From positions 152,264,875 through 152,328,874 of the forward strand of contig CP136062.1 of assembly GCA_032622095.1 (NCBI GenBank): a stretch of DNA of 64,000 nucleotides, given 5' to 3'. Source of the stretch: Siphonodentalium dalli (taxonomy: Eukaryota; Mollusca; Scaphopoda; Gadilida; Siphonodentaliidae). Position 1 is the stretch's first letter. Each line of letters opens with the position of its first letter. Made by a program: the position numbers and the translations under genes. Below the pieces are notes generated by a model that was given only the letters and a program-made list of their open reading frames with translations, did no database searches and was not told the DNA's origin. Positions 1 through 11,149 of the stretch are shown here, piece by piece.

Positions 1-598
1 CCAGGTCTACCCTGGTGTTTCCTACCTGGGTGTTTCCCCACCCAGGTGTACCATGGTGTTATTTACCCAGGTGTACCCTGGTGTTTCCTACCTGGGTGTT
101 TCCCATCCAGGTTACCTTGGTGTTATTCACCCAGGTGTACCCTGGTGTTTCCTACCTGGGTGTTTCCCACCCAGGTGTACCTTGGTGTTATTCACCCAGG
201 TGTACCCTACCTGGGTGTTTCCTACCCAGGTGTACCTTGGTGTTATTCACCCAGGTGTACCCTGGTGTTTCCTACCTGGGTGTTCCCCACTCAGGTGTAC
301 CTTGATGTTTCCAACCCAGGTATACCTTGGTGTTTTTTTTTACGCCGGTGTACCTTGGTGTTTTCTTACTCAGGTGGATTTCCCATTGAGATGCACCTGG
401 GTTAGAAAACCCCAAGGTACACCCAGGTAAGGAAACACCAAGGTACACCTGGGCAGGAAAACACCAAGGTACACCTGGGTAAGAAAACACCAAGGTACAC
501 CTTGGTAAGAAAACACCAAGGTACACATGGGTAGGAAACACCAAGGAACACCTGGGTGAATAACACCAAGGTACACCTGGGTGGGGATACCAAAGTGA
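1..598. repeat. Minisatellite in two opposite orientations
   Basis: Units built on CCAGGTGTACCTTGGTGTT run from the window edge to about 390. From about 400 to 590 the same unit runs in reverse complement (AACACCAAGGTACACCTGG) with a regular 26-bp period (caaggtac at 413, 439, 465, 491). The block is therefore a large imperfect palindrome with its centre near 395. The left part is irregular. Open frames of up to 136 codons on both strands are low-complexity by-products. The array continues beyond the window start. A related CCTGGGTGT motif recurs at 13.82-14.11 kb. Confidence 0.9.
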
Positions 599-1849
599 AA
601 TGATGAGGATGGCAATGAAGTAGATTTTGATGGGATGCAGGGGTATTGTTATCAATGGAGTTGTTTTAGTATAATAGAACATTAAGGAAACTGATTGTGC
701 AGCAATACAAGTTTATTCAAGGACAACAAACTAACTAAAGATAAAATACATGTATAGAAACACATGTAATATATAAATATATAAACTCATTAAACTGCAT
801 GGGTTAAAACTTACTGACAACAAGAGTTGGGTTAAAATTTTGATTAAAAAACACTTGCAAAGTCCCTCTTCATACATGTATATGGTATGTTAGGCAAGTT
901 ACATGTACATGTAGTTGCAATGTATACTAGTACCGGTACATGACATACCGGTGGACACAAAAATCATTATTTTAGTTCCAATATCATTTACCAGAATACA
1001 TGTACATGTTGTACCTTGCAACTACATCTACAGTGAGGTAGTTTTGTCTCATTTAAACTTTCTAAATGGGTTTCTCCCTTTGAATGACATAAACTAATGT
1101 GAGTATACACATGAGCTGTGGTGTGAAATACACACCAAAAAATTATTTCTTAGTCTGAGGACATGTTTCCTGTCATTATCTTACTGCTTACAAATATAGA
1201 TTTGTAATAATGTGCTGTAATGCTCCAGAAATAGTCATATTTTGTCCTGGTTCATAAGAACATATTATTTCTTAGTGTTAGAAGGACATGTTGTCTGATA
1301 TTATGTGACTCATAAACCCCCAAATGTACATGTAAACAGAACATTCGGGAAAGAGACACACCATCTTTATCCTGTTTTATATCAGTACTAAGTAGCAATA
1401 TTGATCAGATAGCAAAATATGCTATAAATAGATTTCAGATGGTAGAGATTAAACAATCACATTAATTGCACCAACTCGAAACAGTTAACATACCCTGTAG
1501 AATACAGACTATGATCAAGGAGGGTGTCACACACACCCCCACCCCGCTTTGGTATGTGATATTCAAGCCATTTTCAGGTGGTATGCTATATACATGTACA
1601 TACCCAATGTTATCTGGTACTAGGATTTCACACGGCAATATAACCGGCATTCACGATTCAGCAAAAAGGCTAGTATGCAGATATTATAGCAGAAAATTAT
1701 AAAAATTTTGAGTATTTTCCAGCTTAAACAGACCCAAGTGATATATTTTTATCTAATTCAGTCTAATGGCTCTTGATATGTTGATGTTTTGGATACTATT
1801 TCAGCAAATGTGAGAAAAAGTGGCTTCTTTGGGGCATCAGCTTGTCTGA
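599..1849. other. AT-rich non-coding stretch, no feature recognised
   Basis: No convincing gene is visible. The stretch contains several ACATGTA palindromes (for example near 870, 900-915 and 1000-1010) and short unrelated open frames on both strands. These frames have no start context, codon bias or recognisable domain. Confidence 0.5.
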
Positions 1850-2160
1850 AAAATATATCAAGGTCCCCTAAATCCGATACTACATTTCAGAACAATCCAA
1901 CCAGTGTCCCATGAAATGGTGGATAATAAACTATCATACCAAATTTGATTCAGATTTGATCACACAAACTAAAATTATGATGCGGAAACCAGAAATTAAC
2001 ACGATTCTAAGTCGAAAAAGGGCCATAGCTCTCGCCAAAATGAGCGGAGCACACCTATATTCGAACTTGACCTGTATTTTGGTATGATAAACTTACATAC
2101 CACATTTGGTTCAGATATGATCACACAAACTGAAGTTATCATCCGGAAACCTACAATTTT
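1850..2160. repeat. Dispersed repeat N, copy 1 (gggccatagctct core)
   Basis: This holds two internal sub-repeats of a phrase reading roughly 'catacca(a/c)atttg.ttcagat.tgatcacacaaact' at about 1937-1975 and 2097-2133. The core 'gggccatagctct' lies between them. Related text recurs at 55.77-55.83 kb and 56.42-56.64 kb. I associate this type with mollusc genomes from memory, so the taxonomic point is not sequence-proven. No coding capacity is seen. Confidence 0.6.
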
Positions 2161-2180
2161 CAAAGTTTAAATGTCTATTA

Positions 2181-2526
2181 GGCGACACCAATTTTTAAGT
2201 CTGGTTTACGAACATGTGGGCTGATGTGGGGAGAAAAAAGTAGATGCAGGAGGGGAAAAAAATAAAAATAAAAAAAATTGTCCAAAAAAAAAATTGTGAA
2301 AAAAAACTTTTCGAATGAAATTCTGAACCAAACAAGACATTTCTTGTCATGAAATACATGAAAATATGGATCTGCAAATGATCATAAGCAGAACCGGATG
2401 CGACAGCACATGAAAATCAGTACGCGTTTAAAAAAATTTGGGACAAAAAATTTAAAGAAAAATTCATGAAATGGAAAAAAAGTTGTAGGAGGTGTTCGTA
2501 AACCGGACTTAAAAATTGGTGTCTCC
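2181..2526 (+). mobile_element. Foldback MITE family A, copy 1 (PIF/Harbinger-like)
   Basis: The left end GGCGACACCAATTTTTAAGT is answered at the right end by its near-perfect complement (AAAAATTGGTGTC), giving terminal inverted repeats of about 30 bp. The element is flanked by TTA at 2178-2180 and 2527-2529. A second copy in the opposite orientation lies at 9492-9862 and shares the interior, for example the text around 'gcagaaccggatgcgacagcacatgaaaa'. The TWA target duplication is the PIF/Harbinger habit. There is no transposase, so it is non-autonomous. Confidence 0.8.
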
Positions 2527-2560
2527 TTATGTGTATATAACTCATATAGCTAACTATTAA

Positions 2561-3490
2561 AGGTGCTCAATCAGATTCGATGGTCCCCATATAATTAGAT
2601 TCCAACAACAACATTTTTTTTAGAAATGCTGCTTCAGTAATATCAGAATCGATTAATTGCCCAAAAATAATGCTAACCACTGTCAACTACATGTATAGTA
2701 TAAAATCGCCTGATACGTTATATTTATCAACATGCTGTTCGACGAAGTTTGACCTTATTATCAACACAAAGCCTCTTCATTTTAGAGTTATCCATCTTCA
2801 TCCGCAATTTGGTCTGAGACCGTCGGCTCGTCAAATTTTTCTGGGCCACTATTAAGTATCGATGGTGATAAATATTAAAATTTCAAAAATTGATATCTAA
2901 TAACTCTGAGCTTTGATACATGTAGGTGGGTCCCTCGACTTGATTAAAATATTTTTACCCCCCCCCCGATTCCATATACATGTATATGTAAATAGCAAAT
3001 GAGGGGCACTTAATCGGATTATGCATCTTTAAACTGTATTTGAATTTAAAGATGCATAATCTGATTAAGGGCCCCCTGAATTAATGCTCGCACATTACTC
3101 TTTATTTGGACTTGGGGGGTAAAAGATATTTGGTACGAGTCGAGGAACCCACCACCTATCAAAGCTCAGAGTTATTAGATATCAATTTTTGAAATATACT
3201 ATTTTTCACGATCAAGAATTAATAGTGGCCCACGGTCTCGGACCAAATTTCAGATGAAGATGGATAACTCTAAAATCAAGAGGCTTTCTGTTGATAATAA
3301 GGCCAAATTTTGTAGAACATGTTGATAAATAACATATGTCAGGCAATTGTATACTTTAGTTGACAGTGGTTAGCATTATTTTAGGGCAATTAATCAATTC
3401 TGATAACGTAACTGAAGCAGCCTTTCTAAATACAAATGTATGATGTTGGAATCTGATTATATGGGTATCATCGAACCGGATTGAGTACCT
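2561..3490. mobile_element. Long foldback element family B, copy 1 (TTAA target)
   Basis: A 930-bp palindrome. The left end AGGTGCTCAATC and right end GATTGAGTACCT are inverted repeats flanked by TTAA (2557-2560 and 3491-3494). The arms are about 450 bp and stay alignable to the centre near 3035, where 'ttaaagatgcataat' mirrors itself. Scattered mismatches show an old insertion. The shorter relative at 18780-19175 has the same ends. TTAA duplication with short terminal repeats suggests piggyBac-type mobilisation (inference). Confidence 0.85.
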
Positions 3491-3494
3491 TTAA

Positions 3495-4100
3495 AATGAA
3501 CTGTATCCAGTATAAACATGTTAAACCTGATAATTAATTAGAGCATGCAGTCCCTGTTGACATGCGGTATCCGCTGGTAATCTTACCACAGTAATATGTG
3601 TTAACTGTGATAACCAAGTTAATTGTTTTTACCACAAAAATTCTGAATTCTATCTAGACATTTTGAAACAATAAAAAAAAATTCTGGTGTGATTACAATG
3701 TCAACTTTAAAACAAAATTCATATAAACATCGCATGAAAAATACAGCCTAACTGCAAATGTGAGGTGGACCACATTCTGCGGCGGTATAACTGACTGCGG
3801 TTGATCGCATGAACACGCCTGAATACTGCAGTAATACCCGAGTAATATAAGGCGAGTTGATTAATTAAAGCATAGCTGTAATTTTACATGTATGTTCTAT
3901 ACACTTTGTTGGGAAAGAGAATATAGCTGTGCGACAATGTTAATCCTGATGAGCTAAGTTAGAAATTTTTCAATCGAAACCTCATAAAAAAAAATTTAAA
4001 TTCAGTTCTCAATTTTCGAACACTTCTAGGAAATTGTTCAAAAATATTGTTAAAAGATGCCCATTCGATTTGACACTGTAAATATACCCTGTTCAAGTGT
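3495..4100. other. Non-coding, possible decayed family C remnant
   Basis: No gene is seen. At about 3835-3882, 'aatacccgagtaat...gttgattaattaaagcatagctgtaa' resembles one end of the family C element at 4632-4800. It may be a decayed copy. The rest is AT-rich unassigned sequence. Confidence 0.35.
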
Positions 4101-4210
4101 TCCTGCTAATGTGCTATGATGCGGTTGGGTCCTGCTTAATTGCTATGAATTGCACTACCCGCATCATAGCAATTCAGCAGGACCACCAGCATCATAGCAT
4201 ATTAGCAGGA
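4101..4210. repeat. Short foldback hairpin
   Basis: TCCTGCTAATGTGCTATGAT at 4101 is answered by its complement ending at 4210. An inner pair, 'ggtcctgcttaattgctatga' against 'tcatagcaattcagcaggacc', lies within it. The total is 110 bp. It is probably a small palindromic element or remnant. No clear target duplication was identified. Confidence 0.7.
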
Positions 4211-4631
4211 CCACTTGGCCAGTGGTAAAATAGTTTGTTTTCCATACGGATATGTGTTTTCAAATAATCATGTAATGATATCTAACATACATGTATATGA
4301 TCCCATTTATAGGTTTTATTCATCACGGCCAGATAAACTTTGTATACAGACAGTTTTACCAAACTTAGAATTTTTATTAGGTGCTTTCATTGTAGCTGTA
4401 ATTACTAGTATTAAAAGAGTGCTCAATAAAGTTTGTTTTATCATTTATGCTCATTTGGAATTTGGATGCTATTTAATTGTTTATCTATATAATTGGCTGC
4501 ACTGCTAAATTTTGACTCATTTCAGTCATTTGATGTCAGTACATGTAGTTGTCCATCGAAATGGCGAACACAACCAAAGACAAATTACAAGAGGAAAGAC
4601 AACAAATACATTTGATGTGCACTAAAACAGA

Positions 4632-4800
4632 TACAGTAGTGCCCTAAGAAATCGACCCCTTAACCACAGCAGAATTATGTGTAACTTTCAGGATTTAGTC
4701 GGATATATGGCTTGTTGCCATTCATCGGAAAGCTCTCCCCGAGTTTAATACCCGTAATTCTGCTGTGGTTAAGGAGTCGATTAATTAGAGCATTACTGTA
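4632..4800. mobile_element. Foldback MITE family C, copy 1 (TA-flanked)
   Basis: It starts TA-CAGTAGTGCCCT and ends ATTACTG-TA. Inner arms 'aaccacagcagaattat' and 'gtaattctgctgtggtt' pair. The second copy (6302-6522) is nearly a perfect hairpin. A TA target and CAGT-type ends fit a Tc1/mariner-like non-autonomous element. No coding sequence is present. Confidence 0.8.
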
Positions 4801-6301
4801 GTTACAAATGTATGTCTAGCCTCCTGTTGTGTCACTAATAAGATCTTTAATTCACATACGGTACACATGTACATGTACATGTACTATATAGTACCCGTTC
4901 AAGCGTTTACAAGTGTCAGTCATCGAGAAACTGACCAAAAGTTTTGGTAGTATATAATATAGGCTAGCACTGCACTTGGGCTACATGTACATGTACTGTA
5001 AGTGATTATAATGTACTATTTTTATATTCTGCTGTGAAAGTGTTGCTGAATGAAATTTAAGTTTACCCCGATATTCTAAGTCCGCTCGACTAAGATGGGT
5101 TTTTTCTCGAAAACTGATATCTGAATATACATGACTTTTTGTACGTCTTCCACTGGTTGGTATTCCCTCTAAAATGACTAATTTTAACTGATTAGATTAG
5201 CCCTGGTATGGAAAACTCTAACTGTTATAGCCCGATGAGCGGTTTACTGCCAACAGCGGTGATGATATGATGACCAGCGTTGTGCATGGCATATGTTGAT
5301 CCAGGTAAGAATGCTACCATACATTCCAAACATTCATTAAATATCTTATTAATAGTAACCCAAACTACACAAGAGACTAGTATAACTAAGATTGGGCTCG
5401 ATTAATGATGTGACACTTTCAGTACTTCATTTACTAGTAGCCTGGTACTGGTGGGCCTGGCTACAGATACTTGTTTGGCGTGTTTGAGGCCTGTGGCACA
5501 AGGGCAGCAGAATCAATTAAAATTTCTCTTATTGTAGTGTAGTACATGTACATGAATAGTACCGGTAGTACAGCACACAAAGAGGTATATAGTACCGGCA
5601 CATGTACATGTATTCTCTCTGTTTTCACACATGTTTTTTTTCAATTTAACAACATGAGTCTTTTATGACACATACATGTACTAAAGTGAAAGTAGGCCTA
5701 CATGTATATAATGTGCACCCTGTATACCGGTACATGTACTGATATATTACATTGCAATACAGTCCGAGTACAATGATATAGCAAAATTATGCATAGTAGA
5801 ATAACAACCTTTTGTACAAACAGTCCTCATGACAATGATATACCGGGATATCATGGTGATAGTTCATACATTTGGAATTACCGAATACCTGAGTTTGTGG
5901 ATAGACCGCTTCATGCGATGTTTATGTGAATTTTTATTTTTAAGTCGGCATTGCGTACGGTAGTCCTATAAACCACACCAGAGAATAGCAATTGTCGGTC
6001 AGTGACCAACTTCTTATGTTTATGCAATCGATACAATCCGGTTCTGCTTTTGATGTCCAGTTCGATATTTGTGGTGTGTTCTTGTGCAAAAATATAATTC
6101 TAACTAATGCGCCAAAAATCAGGTTTATAAATTTATCCATTCTTGAGCAAGAGCAACTCGTAAAACTTGTATGGTATAACATTCCAAACTGAGTATTTCT
6201 GCTATCAAACCATATGATAATAATGTTGAACCGGACATCGAAATCTGAACCGCATTTATGGATTGCAGCACGTGATGTTGAATAAACAGTTATAGAGGAT
6301 A
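4801..6301. other. Non-coding, rich in ACATGTAC palindromes
   Basis: No gene is supported. There are many copies of ACATGTAC/TACATGTA (around 4865-4885, 4982-4998, 5543-5555, 5598-5612, 5730-5740), often next to 'taccggta'. Overlapping open frames of 66 to 80 codons on both strands at 5940-6192 show no recognisable domain and are not called as genes. Confidence 0.5.
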
Positions 6302-6522
6302 TACAGTAATGCTCTAATTAATCGACTCCTTAACTACAGCAGAATTATGGGTAACTTTTCAGGATTTAGTCGGAAATATGGGTTGATGCCATTCATCGGA
6401 AAGCTCTCGGTGAGAGCTTTCCGATGAATGGCAACAAGCCATATTTCGGACTAAATCCTGAAAAGTTACCCATAATTCTGCTGTAGTTAAGGAGTCGATT
6501 AATTAGCTCTAGAATTACTGTA
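6302..6522. mobile_element. Foldback MITE family C, copy 2 (near-perfect hairpin)
   Basis: TA-CAGTAATGCTCTAATTAAT on the left is matched by ATTAATTAGCTCTAGAATTACTG-TA on the right. Long arms meet at 'gaaagctctcggtgagagctttc' near 6410. Arm length is about 105 bp with very few mismatches, so the copy is young or maintained. It is 221 bp including the TA dinucleotides. It differs from copy 1 mainly by keeping the complete second arm. Confidence 0.88.
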
Positions 6523-7636
6523 ACATGGTTTATAATATACAAATGTATACTGTATGGGAAACATCAGAGGTTTACAAAGTAATACAAACAGTTGATTTGT
6601 TCTTTATTCTTGTGGTTATATACACGTACTAGTACATACATGTATTCTAAAAATAAATGTCCTTTACAACGTGGATCAATGAAATGCGGTTGTTGCATTT
6701 AAAATGCATTGAGGGTGCATTGTGTCACGCCACTTTGTAAATGCCTTAATGACAGCATTTAAATTAAATGCACTGCATTGGGAATAATCGCAGTCGCATT
6801 GAAATTACCGATCATTGCGCCGAAAAAGTATACTAGTATGAACACCCAAATAACGATACGATAGTGTATTTTGCAATTTTAGTTATAATTTTGTTTAATT
6901 TAAATTCACATCTGAATAATTCTGTGTTATTTTCCCACTCCTGGTGTACATGTATATGTTCGGAATCGGACATTCATGATGTAGTTTTCCATTCAAAATG
7001 GAATAAACATAAATAAACACTGTTGACATTAATTGTTTTATAATCAGAATCTGAGAATCATGATTCTCATTTTGATTCTAGTAAAAAGTCTTGATTCCCT
7101 GTAGAAAGTGAAACACTAACATTTTGATTATTGCCAAAAATCTGATGGATTTTAAGGCCTGCATCAAGACATTTGTTTGTGAATAAATCAAGGTAAATGT
7201 GTTAAAATATGAACGCATTTACAAATGCGTTGCTCCAAAATCGCAAAGTAGATTCGAACATATGGTCGCTTTTCTAAGAAATTTGTGAGTGGTCTGTACA
7301 TGTACATACATGTAAGTTACTTGACCAATTACACAAGGAGTCGAGGGACACAATCAATGAGGACGTTTGTACTAAAAAATATTTTTTTACGCAAGGAACG
7401 AACACAAGGCCACTTTCTTAATTTATATTATGAGCCAACAAGACAGATCGTAAATCGCTGTTATATGACAATATATGTGGCCATCATAATGGTCGACAGG
7501 CATGACGCCAACAAAAACCAATCTGTCAGGCCAATATAAAGAAGTCGCGATTTATTGCTGGTGGAACCTATTAAAGGCATCGTTCCATTTCGTTAATAAC
7601 AACTTACATGTAACATTCACCTCCACCTCTTTACTC
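6523..7636. other. Unassigned AT-rich stretch
   Basis: Nothing certain is seen. Around 6680-6800 the phrase 'aaatgcattg/gcatttaaa' recurs in several degenerate forms, giving a weak local repeat. A short palindrome 'gagaatcatgattctc' lies at 7050-7065. An 84-codon frame at 7285-7539 has no recognisable domain. Confidence 0.4.
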
Positions 7637-7745
7637 TTGGGCTCCAAATAAATATGCATGCACCAGCTGCATCCACGTTTATTATTTTTCTTGGGAAATC
7701 CCCCCCCCCCCCTGCACAGTGCTTATTTGGGTCTGCACGTTTATT
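7637..7745. repeat. Dispersed repeat T, copy 1, with poly-C
   Basis: The text '...ttgggaaatcccccc...tgcacagtgcttatttgggtctgcacgtttatt' is mirrored by 8462-8570, which has the same order: poly-C, 'tgcac', 'ttatttgggtctgcac.tttatt'. It is a short dispersed repeat with a cytosine run of variable length. No function is visible. Confidence 0.55.
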
Positions 7746-8060
7746 AATATTTTGAAGCTATGAAAATTTAAATCAGCACAAATTCAAGATTTCTATATGA
7801 TTCAGATGTAAAAATGATCAACACGTCAACATTAGTTACTAGCTAAACAAGACATTTTGTCATATGTTTATACTTTACTGTGAAATTGCGTTTCTTCCGT
7901 TCTCCATGAACGGATTCTCAAAATGTTTGGTTTTCCAAAAAACAAGGAATCGAACTGTCTGAACTGAACTCCATGCGTTTGTTTAAATAGATGAATAAAT
8001 AATGGGAAAGACATACAATCCTAGTTCATAATGAATTTAAGTATATAAATATAAATAATA

Positions 8061-8187
8061 AACGGCGGATTCAACGTGGTCATGGGTTTTGACCGCGTTA
8101 AAAAAATCAGCAAACTCTGCATGAACCCCGAAGTTTGCTGATTTTTTCTCGCGGTCAAAACCCCATGACCGCATTGAAACCGCCGTT
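8061..8187. repeat. Foldback hairpin, 127 bp
   Basis: AACGGCGG at 8061 pairs with CCGCCGTT ending at 8187. The arms continue inward through 'catgggttttgaccgcg' against 'cgcggtcaaaaccccatg' and 'aaatcagcaaact' against 'agtttgctgattt'. The loop is about 20 bp around 8120. It is a palindromic element with no obvious target duplication. Confidence 0.8.
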
Positions 8188-8461
8188 CATTTCTTATATG
8201 AATAACACAATTTAAGATTGGTGAATTATTTCTTTTGGTTAATTTAATAAACGTACAGGACCAAATAACGATCGTACAGGTGGGAATTTTACCTCGATTT
8301 TAATAATCGTACATTAGGCACTCAAGAGTAGTACATATTCAAGTATGTGGCAAACCAAAAAAACACCACATGATACATACATGTACCTGTACTACATGTT
8401 GACTCGTATACCTGAACCTGCTATAAAAATTATTTGGTTAACCACAGTTGATGTTTTGCTC

Positions 8462-8570
8462 AGAGTTCCCCCTGCACTATTATTTAGGTCTGTACTTTTA
8501 TTAACTTTCAATGGAATTTCCCCCCCCCCCGCACTATTATTTGGGCCTGCACTTTTATTTGGAGCCTGAG
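8462..8570. repeat. Dispersed repeat T, copy 2, with poly-C
   Basis: The repeat carries two internal versions of 'tgcactattatttgggcctgcacttttatt', one before and one after the poly-C at 8520-8530. It matches 7637-7745. 'ggagcctgagagtaag' at the end is the inverse of 'ttactcttgggctcc' at 7630-7645, so the two copies share an end in opposite senses. Confidence 0.5.
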
Positions 8571-8613
8571 AGTAAGTTGCATTGACATTTATTTTCACGA
8601 ATTACCATGCTAA

Positions 8614-9306
8614 AGGCCAAAGAAAAAAGATTGTATGTTTCCGGTAAAAAAATTTAGGGTAGGTAGGTAGGGAATTTTTTTTATTTTATTTTATTTTGAT
8701 ATTTTTTATCCAGCTGCAGAAATATTGAACTACCTCGACCAAAGTGACATAAAATGCCAACCCATGCCATGGGGAAAGTATTACTTGATCAACACAGTGG
8801 AAATATACATTAAGATTGATAAAAAATCAAACTTACTTCATGCTTACGTATGTTTTTTATTATATCTAATACCACATTTTCATAAATTTGGCTATAAACT
8901 TGGTACAAATTGATGTCACTAACTTTTTATAAGAATTTTACCAATAATACCGCCATTATACCGTACATGTATTGTGACGATTACATCCCATTTCTGGGGG
9001 TAGCCAGTACACCCACCGAGCATGCCTGGTTTTTGGAAACAGTAGCTACTAGTACATGTATACCCCTAATATATGCAGTGATAACCTCTTTACATGTATA
9101 TATACAGATACACACCCACCATGTCTGTTGATAGTGTTCCATAAGTCCCAAACAAGACATAAAGCAGGCAGGAGATCCACTCTCAGGAAATTAAAATTGC
9201 GAAAATTTTGACTTTTTCTCAAAATATCAATAAAAAGTTTAGGGTCGGCGGGTTATTTTTAGGGTCGGTCGATGTACGGAAACATAGTATCTTTTTTCTT
9301 TGGCCT
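8614..9306. mobile_element. DNA-transposon-like element with 29-bp inverted ends
   Basis: AGGCCAAAGAAAAAAGAT at 8614, followed by 'tgtatgtttccg', is answered at 9272-9306 by 'cggaaacatagtatcttttttctttggcct'. The interior of about 690 bp includes GGTAGG or GGTCGG tracts just inside each end ('gggtaggtaggtaggg' at 8657-8672; 'agggtcggcggg...agggtcggtcg' at 9240-9271). Frames of 62 and 73 codons inside show no recognisable transposase. It is probably non-autonomous. Confidence 0.7.
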
Positions 9307-9491
9307 AAGGAACATTGCAACTGGTTTGAAGTAACATGACCGCGTTGCGTCAACACTGGAACTGCATTGATGGTAATTTTCAACATGGTCTCACTGAGGT
9401 TCTATCAAATATAAATACTAGTATGGTTGAGGCCAACTTGAGGGAGACAATTATTTTGAGAATATGTGATCCTGTGTTAACATGAGCCTAA

Positions 9492-9862
9492 GGCGACACC
9501 AATTTTTAAGTCTGGTTTACGAACACCTCCTACAACTTTGTTTCCATTTCATGATTTTTTTTGTCCCAAAATATTTTATTTTACACGCGTACTGATTTTC
9601 ATGTGCTGTCGCATCCGGTTCTGCTTATGATCATTTACAGATCCATATTTTCATGTATTTCATGACAAGATATGTCTTGTTTGGTTTGAACAGAATTTCA
9701 TTCAAAAACATTTTTTCACAATTTTTGTAAAATTTATGTAAAATTCCACGATTTACTTGATATAAATTGGGGGGACAATCTTTTTTATTTTTATTTTTTT
9801 CCCTCCTGCATCTACTTTTTTTCTCCCCACATCGTAAACCAGACTTAAAAATTGGTGTCGCT
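9492..9862 (-). mobile_element. Foldback MITE family A, copy 2 (inverted)
   Basis: It has the same inverted ends as 2181-2526 (GGCGACACCAATTTTTAAGT...ACTTAAAAATTGGTGTC) and an interior that matches that copy in reverse complement. TAA flanks both sides (9489-9491 and 9863-9865). Copy 1 has TTA, so the target is TWA. It is 371 bp, slightly longer than copy 1 because of A/T runs. It is non-coding. Confidence 0.8.
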
Positions 9863-10171
9863 TAAATATCATCTGATGGAGTCAAAATCATTGAACCGTC
9901 ACTTATGCATGCACATGTTGTCTTGATGTTGAGTCTGGCTTTCATCATTTTCATTAGTTTTACTGTTAATATCCACCAAAGGTTGAGGTGTTATGGAACA
10001 ACTATATGGCATCGTATACTGTTATCTTCCGAGTAAATATGGAGTCTCTAATTCTTTTATCAGTCACGCATCTACTCATCAAATAGTATAATCCTCAAAT
10101 ATTTGTAGTCCAGGTGATCTCGACTGCACAGTACATGTATAAACATTCATCTGTGCACAGTGTGTTTTAAA

Positions 10172-10373
10172 TTTCTTTGCCGTGTAACAACTGTTGTCCC
10201 AAGTTTCAATGCCTTGTCCTCCTGGTATGTAGGGATTACCAATTTACCATTGCCGTGTTTTAATTTGCAATTTTGATGATGACGCTCACTAAGCTTGTTG
10301 ATAATTTTCTTTGTCGTGTAACAACTGTTGTACCAAGTTTCTACGCCGCGTCCTCCTGGTATTTAGGGATTAC
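10172..10373 (+). repeat. Imperfect direct duplication, about 70 bp
   Basis: The phrase 'ttctttg(c/t)cgtgtaacaactgttgt.ccaagttt...cctcctggtat.tagggattacc' occurs at 10172-10240 and again at 10306-10373. The intervening text is unrelated. This could be a decayed tandem unit. No gene is recognised here. Confidence 0.65.
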
Positions 10374-10556
10374 CGGTGCCTTTAATAGCGTCAGATGCAT
10401 CATTGCCAGTTAATGTACATTAGAGTGGAACTGAATTAACAATGTCACATTGACACAGTACTCAGTTAAGACCAGTAAAACAGCAAAAGTAGTATTATTG
10501 TACAGCAGGCTTATCACTATCAGTACTTACTACATGTACTGACCCCTTACTATCGT

Positions 10557-11143
10557 GGATCAATCTGAATCTGAATGGTTACGCTGCAGATCCCAATTAT
10601 GGTAATTTCGCAGCGGGCGAGAGAGTCTCAGATCTTTTCCTTCAGCGCACTCTTGAAGGAATCCACAGGCTGTTGTTGTAGGATTAAGGATTCCTCCAGC
10701 TGATTCCAGTCGCATATAGTTCGAACAAATGTGGAATTAGCGAACTGAGCTGACACGTATGGTATAGCCTCGTAGCACTGACTGTTGTTCCTTTAAATTA
10801 GGTGCCGAGGAATTTGGCTGGTGACGTAGCCTGTCAGAACTTTGCTCTGCGATCTAAGACGCCTTGTTTCGGGTGTAAAGTATTGATTAGGTGGTATAGC
10901 CGGGACCAATCCACCCACCACCTTACTCATGAATCCCAGCAGATTTATTTTCCGCCGTTTCTGCAATGTTGGTAAATCTAGCTCGTAGAGGATCTTGGTC
11001 ATATATCCATCTTCTTTGCTCTTATAGTCTCTTTTAATGAAACGGGCTGCTCTACGCTGGATTCTTTCCAGCTTGTCGATGTGATTTTGTTGGTAGGGGT
11101 CCCAGATGGTGTCTGCGTAGTCCATGATCTTCAAACTTCTCAA
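10557..11143 (-). pseudogene. LINE fragment: C-terminal end of a reverse transcriptase ORF
   Basis: The minus strand encodes the C-terminal part of a CR1/Jockey-type LINE ORF2. 'YADTIWDPYQQNHIDKLERI' and 'RRAARFI' are typical of the region after the RT fingers and palm, and 'CDWNQLEES' and 'FKSALKEKI' end the protein. The frame runs from about 11143 to a stop at 10628-10630, with one premature TAA at 10793-10795 after IPRHLI. It resumes in the same frame (RNNSQCYEAIPYVS), so one nonsense change breaks it. The 3' tail contains a short ATTCAGATTCAG repeat (10557-10580), as in CR1-like elements. The 5' side is lost at about 11145. Confidence 0.88.
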
Positions 11144-11149
11144 TTCTTC

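Noticed and set aside
10557-11143. Intact LINE ORF
   Set aside because: An in-frame TAA at 10793-10795 and the loss of all upstream RT motifs make it a dead fragment.
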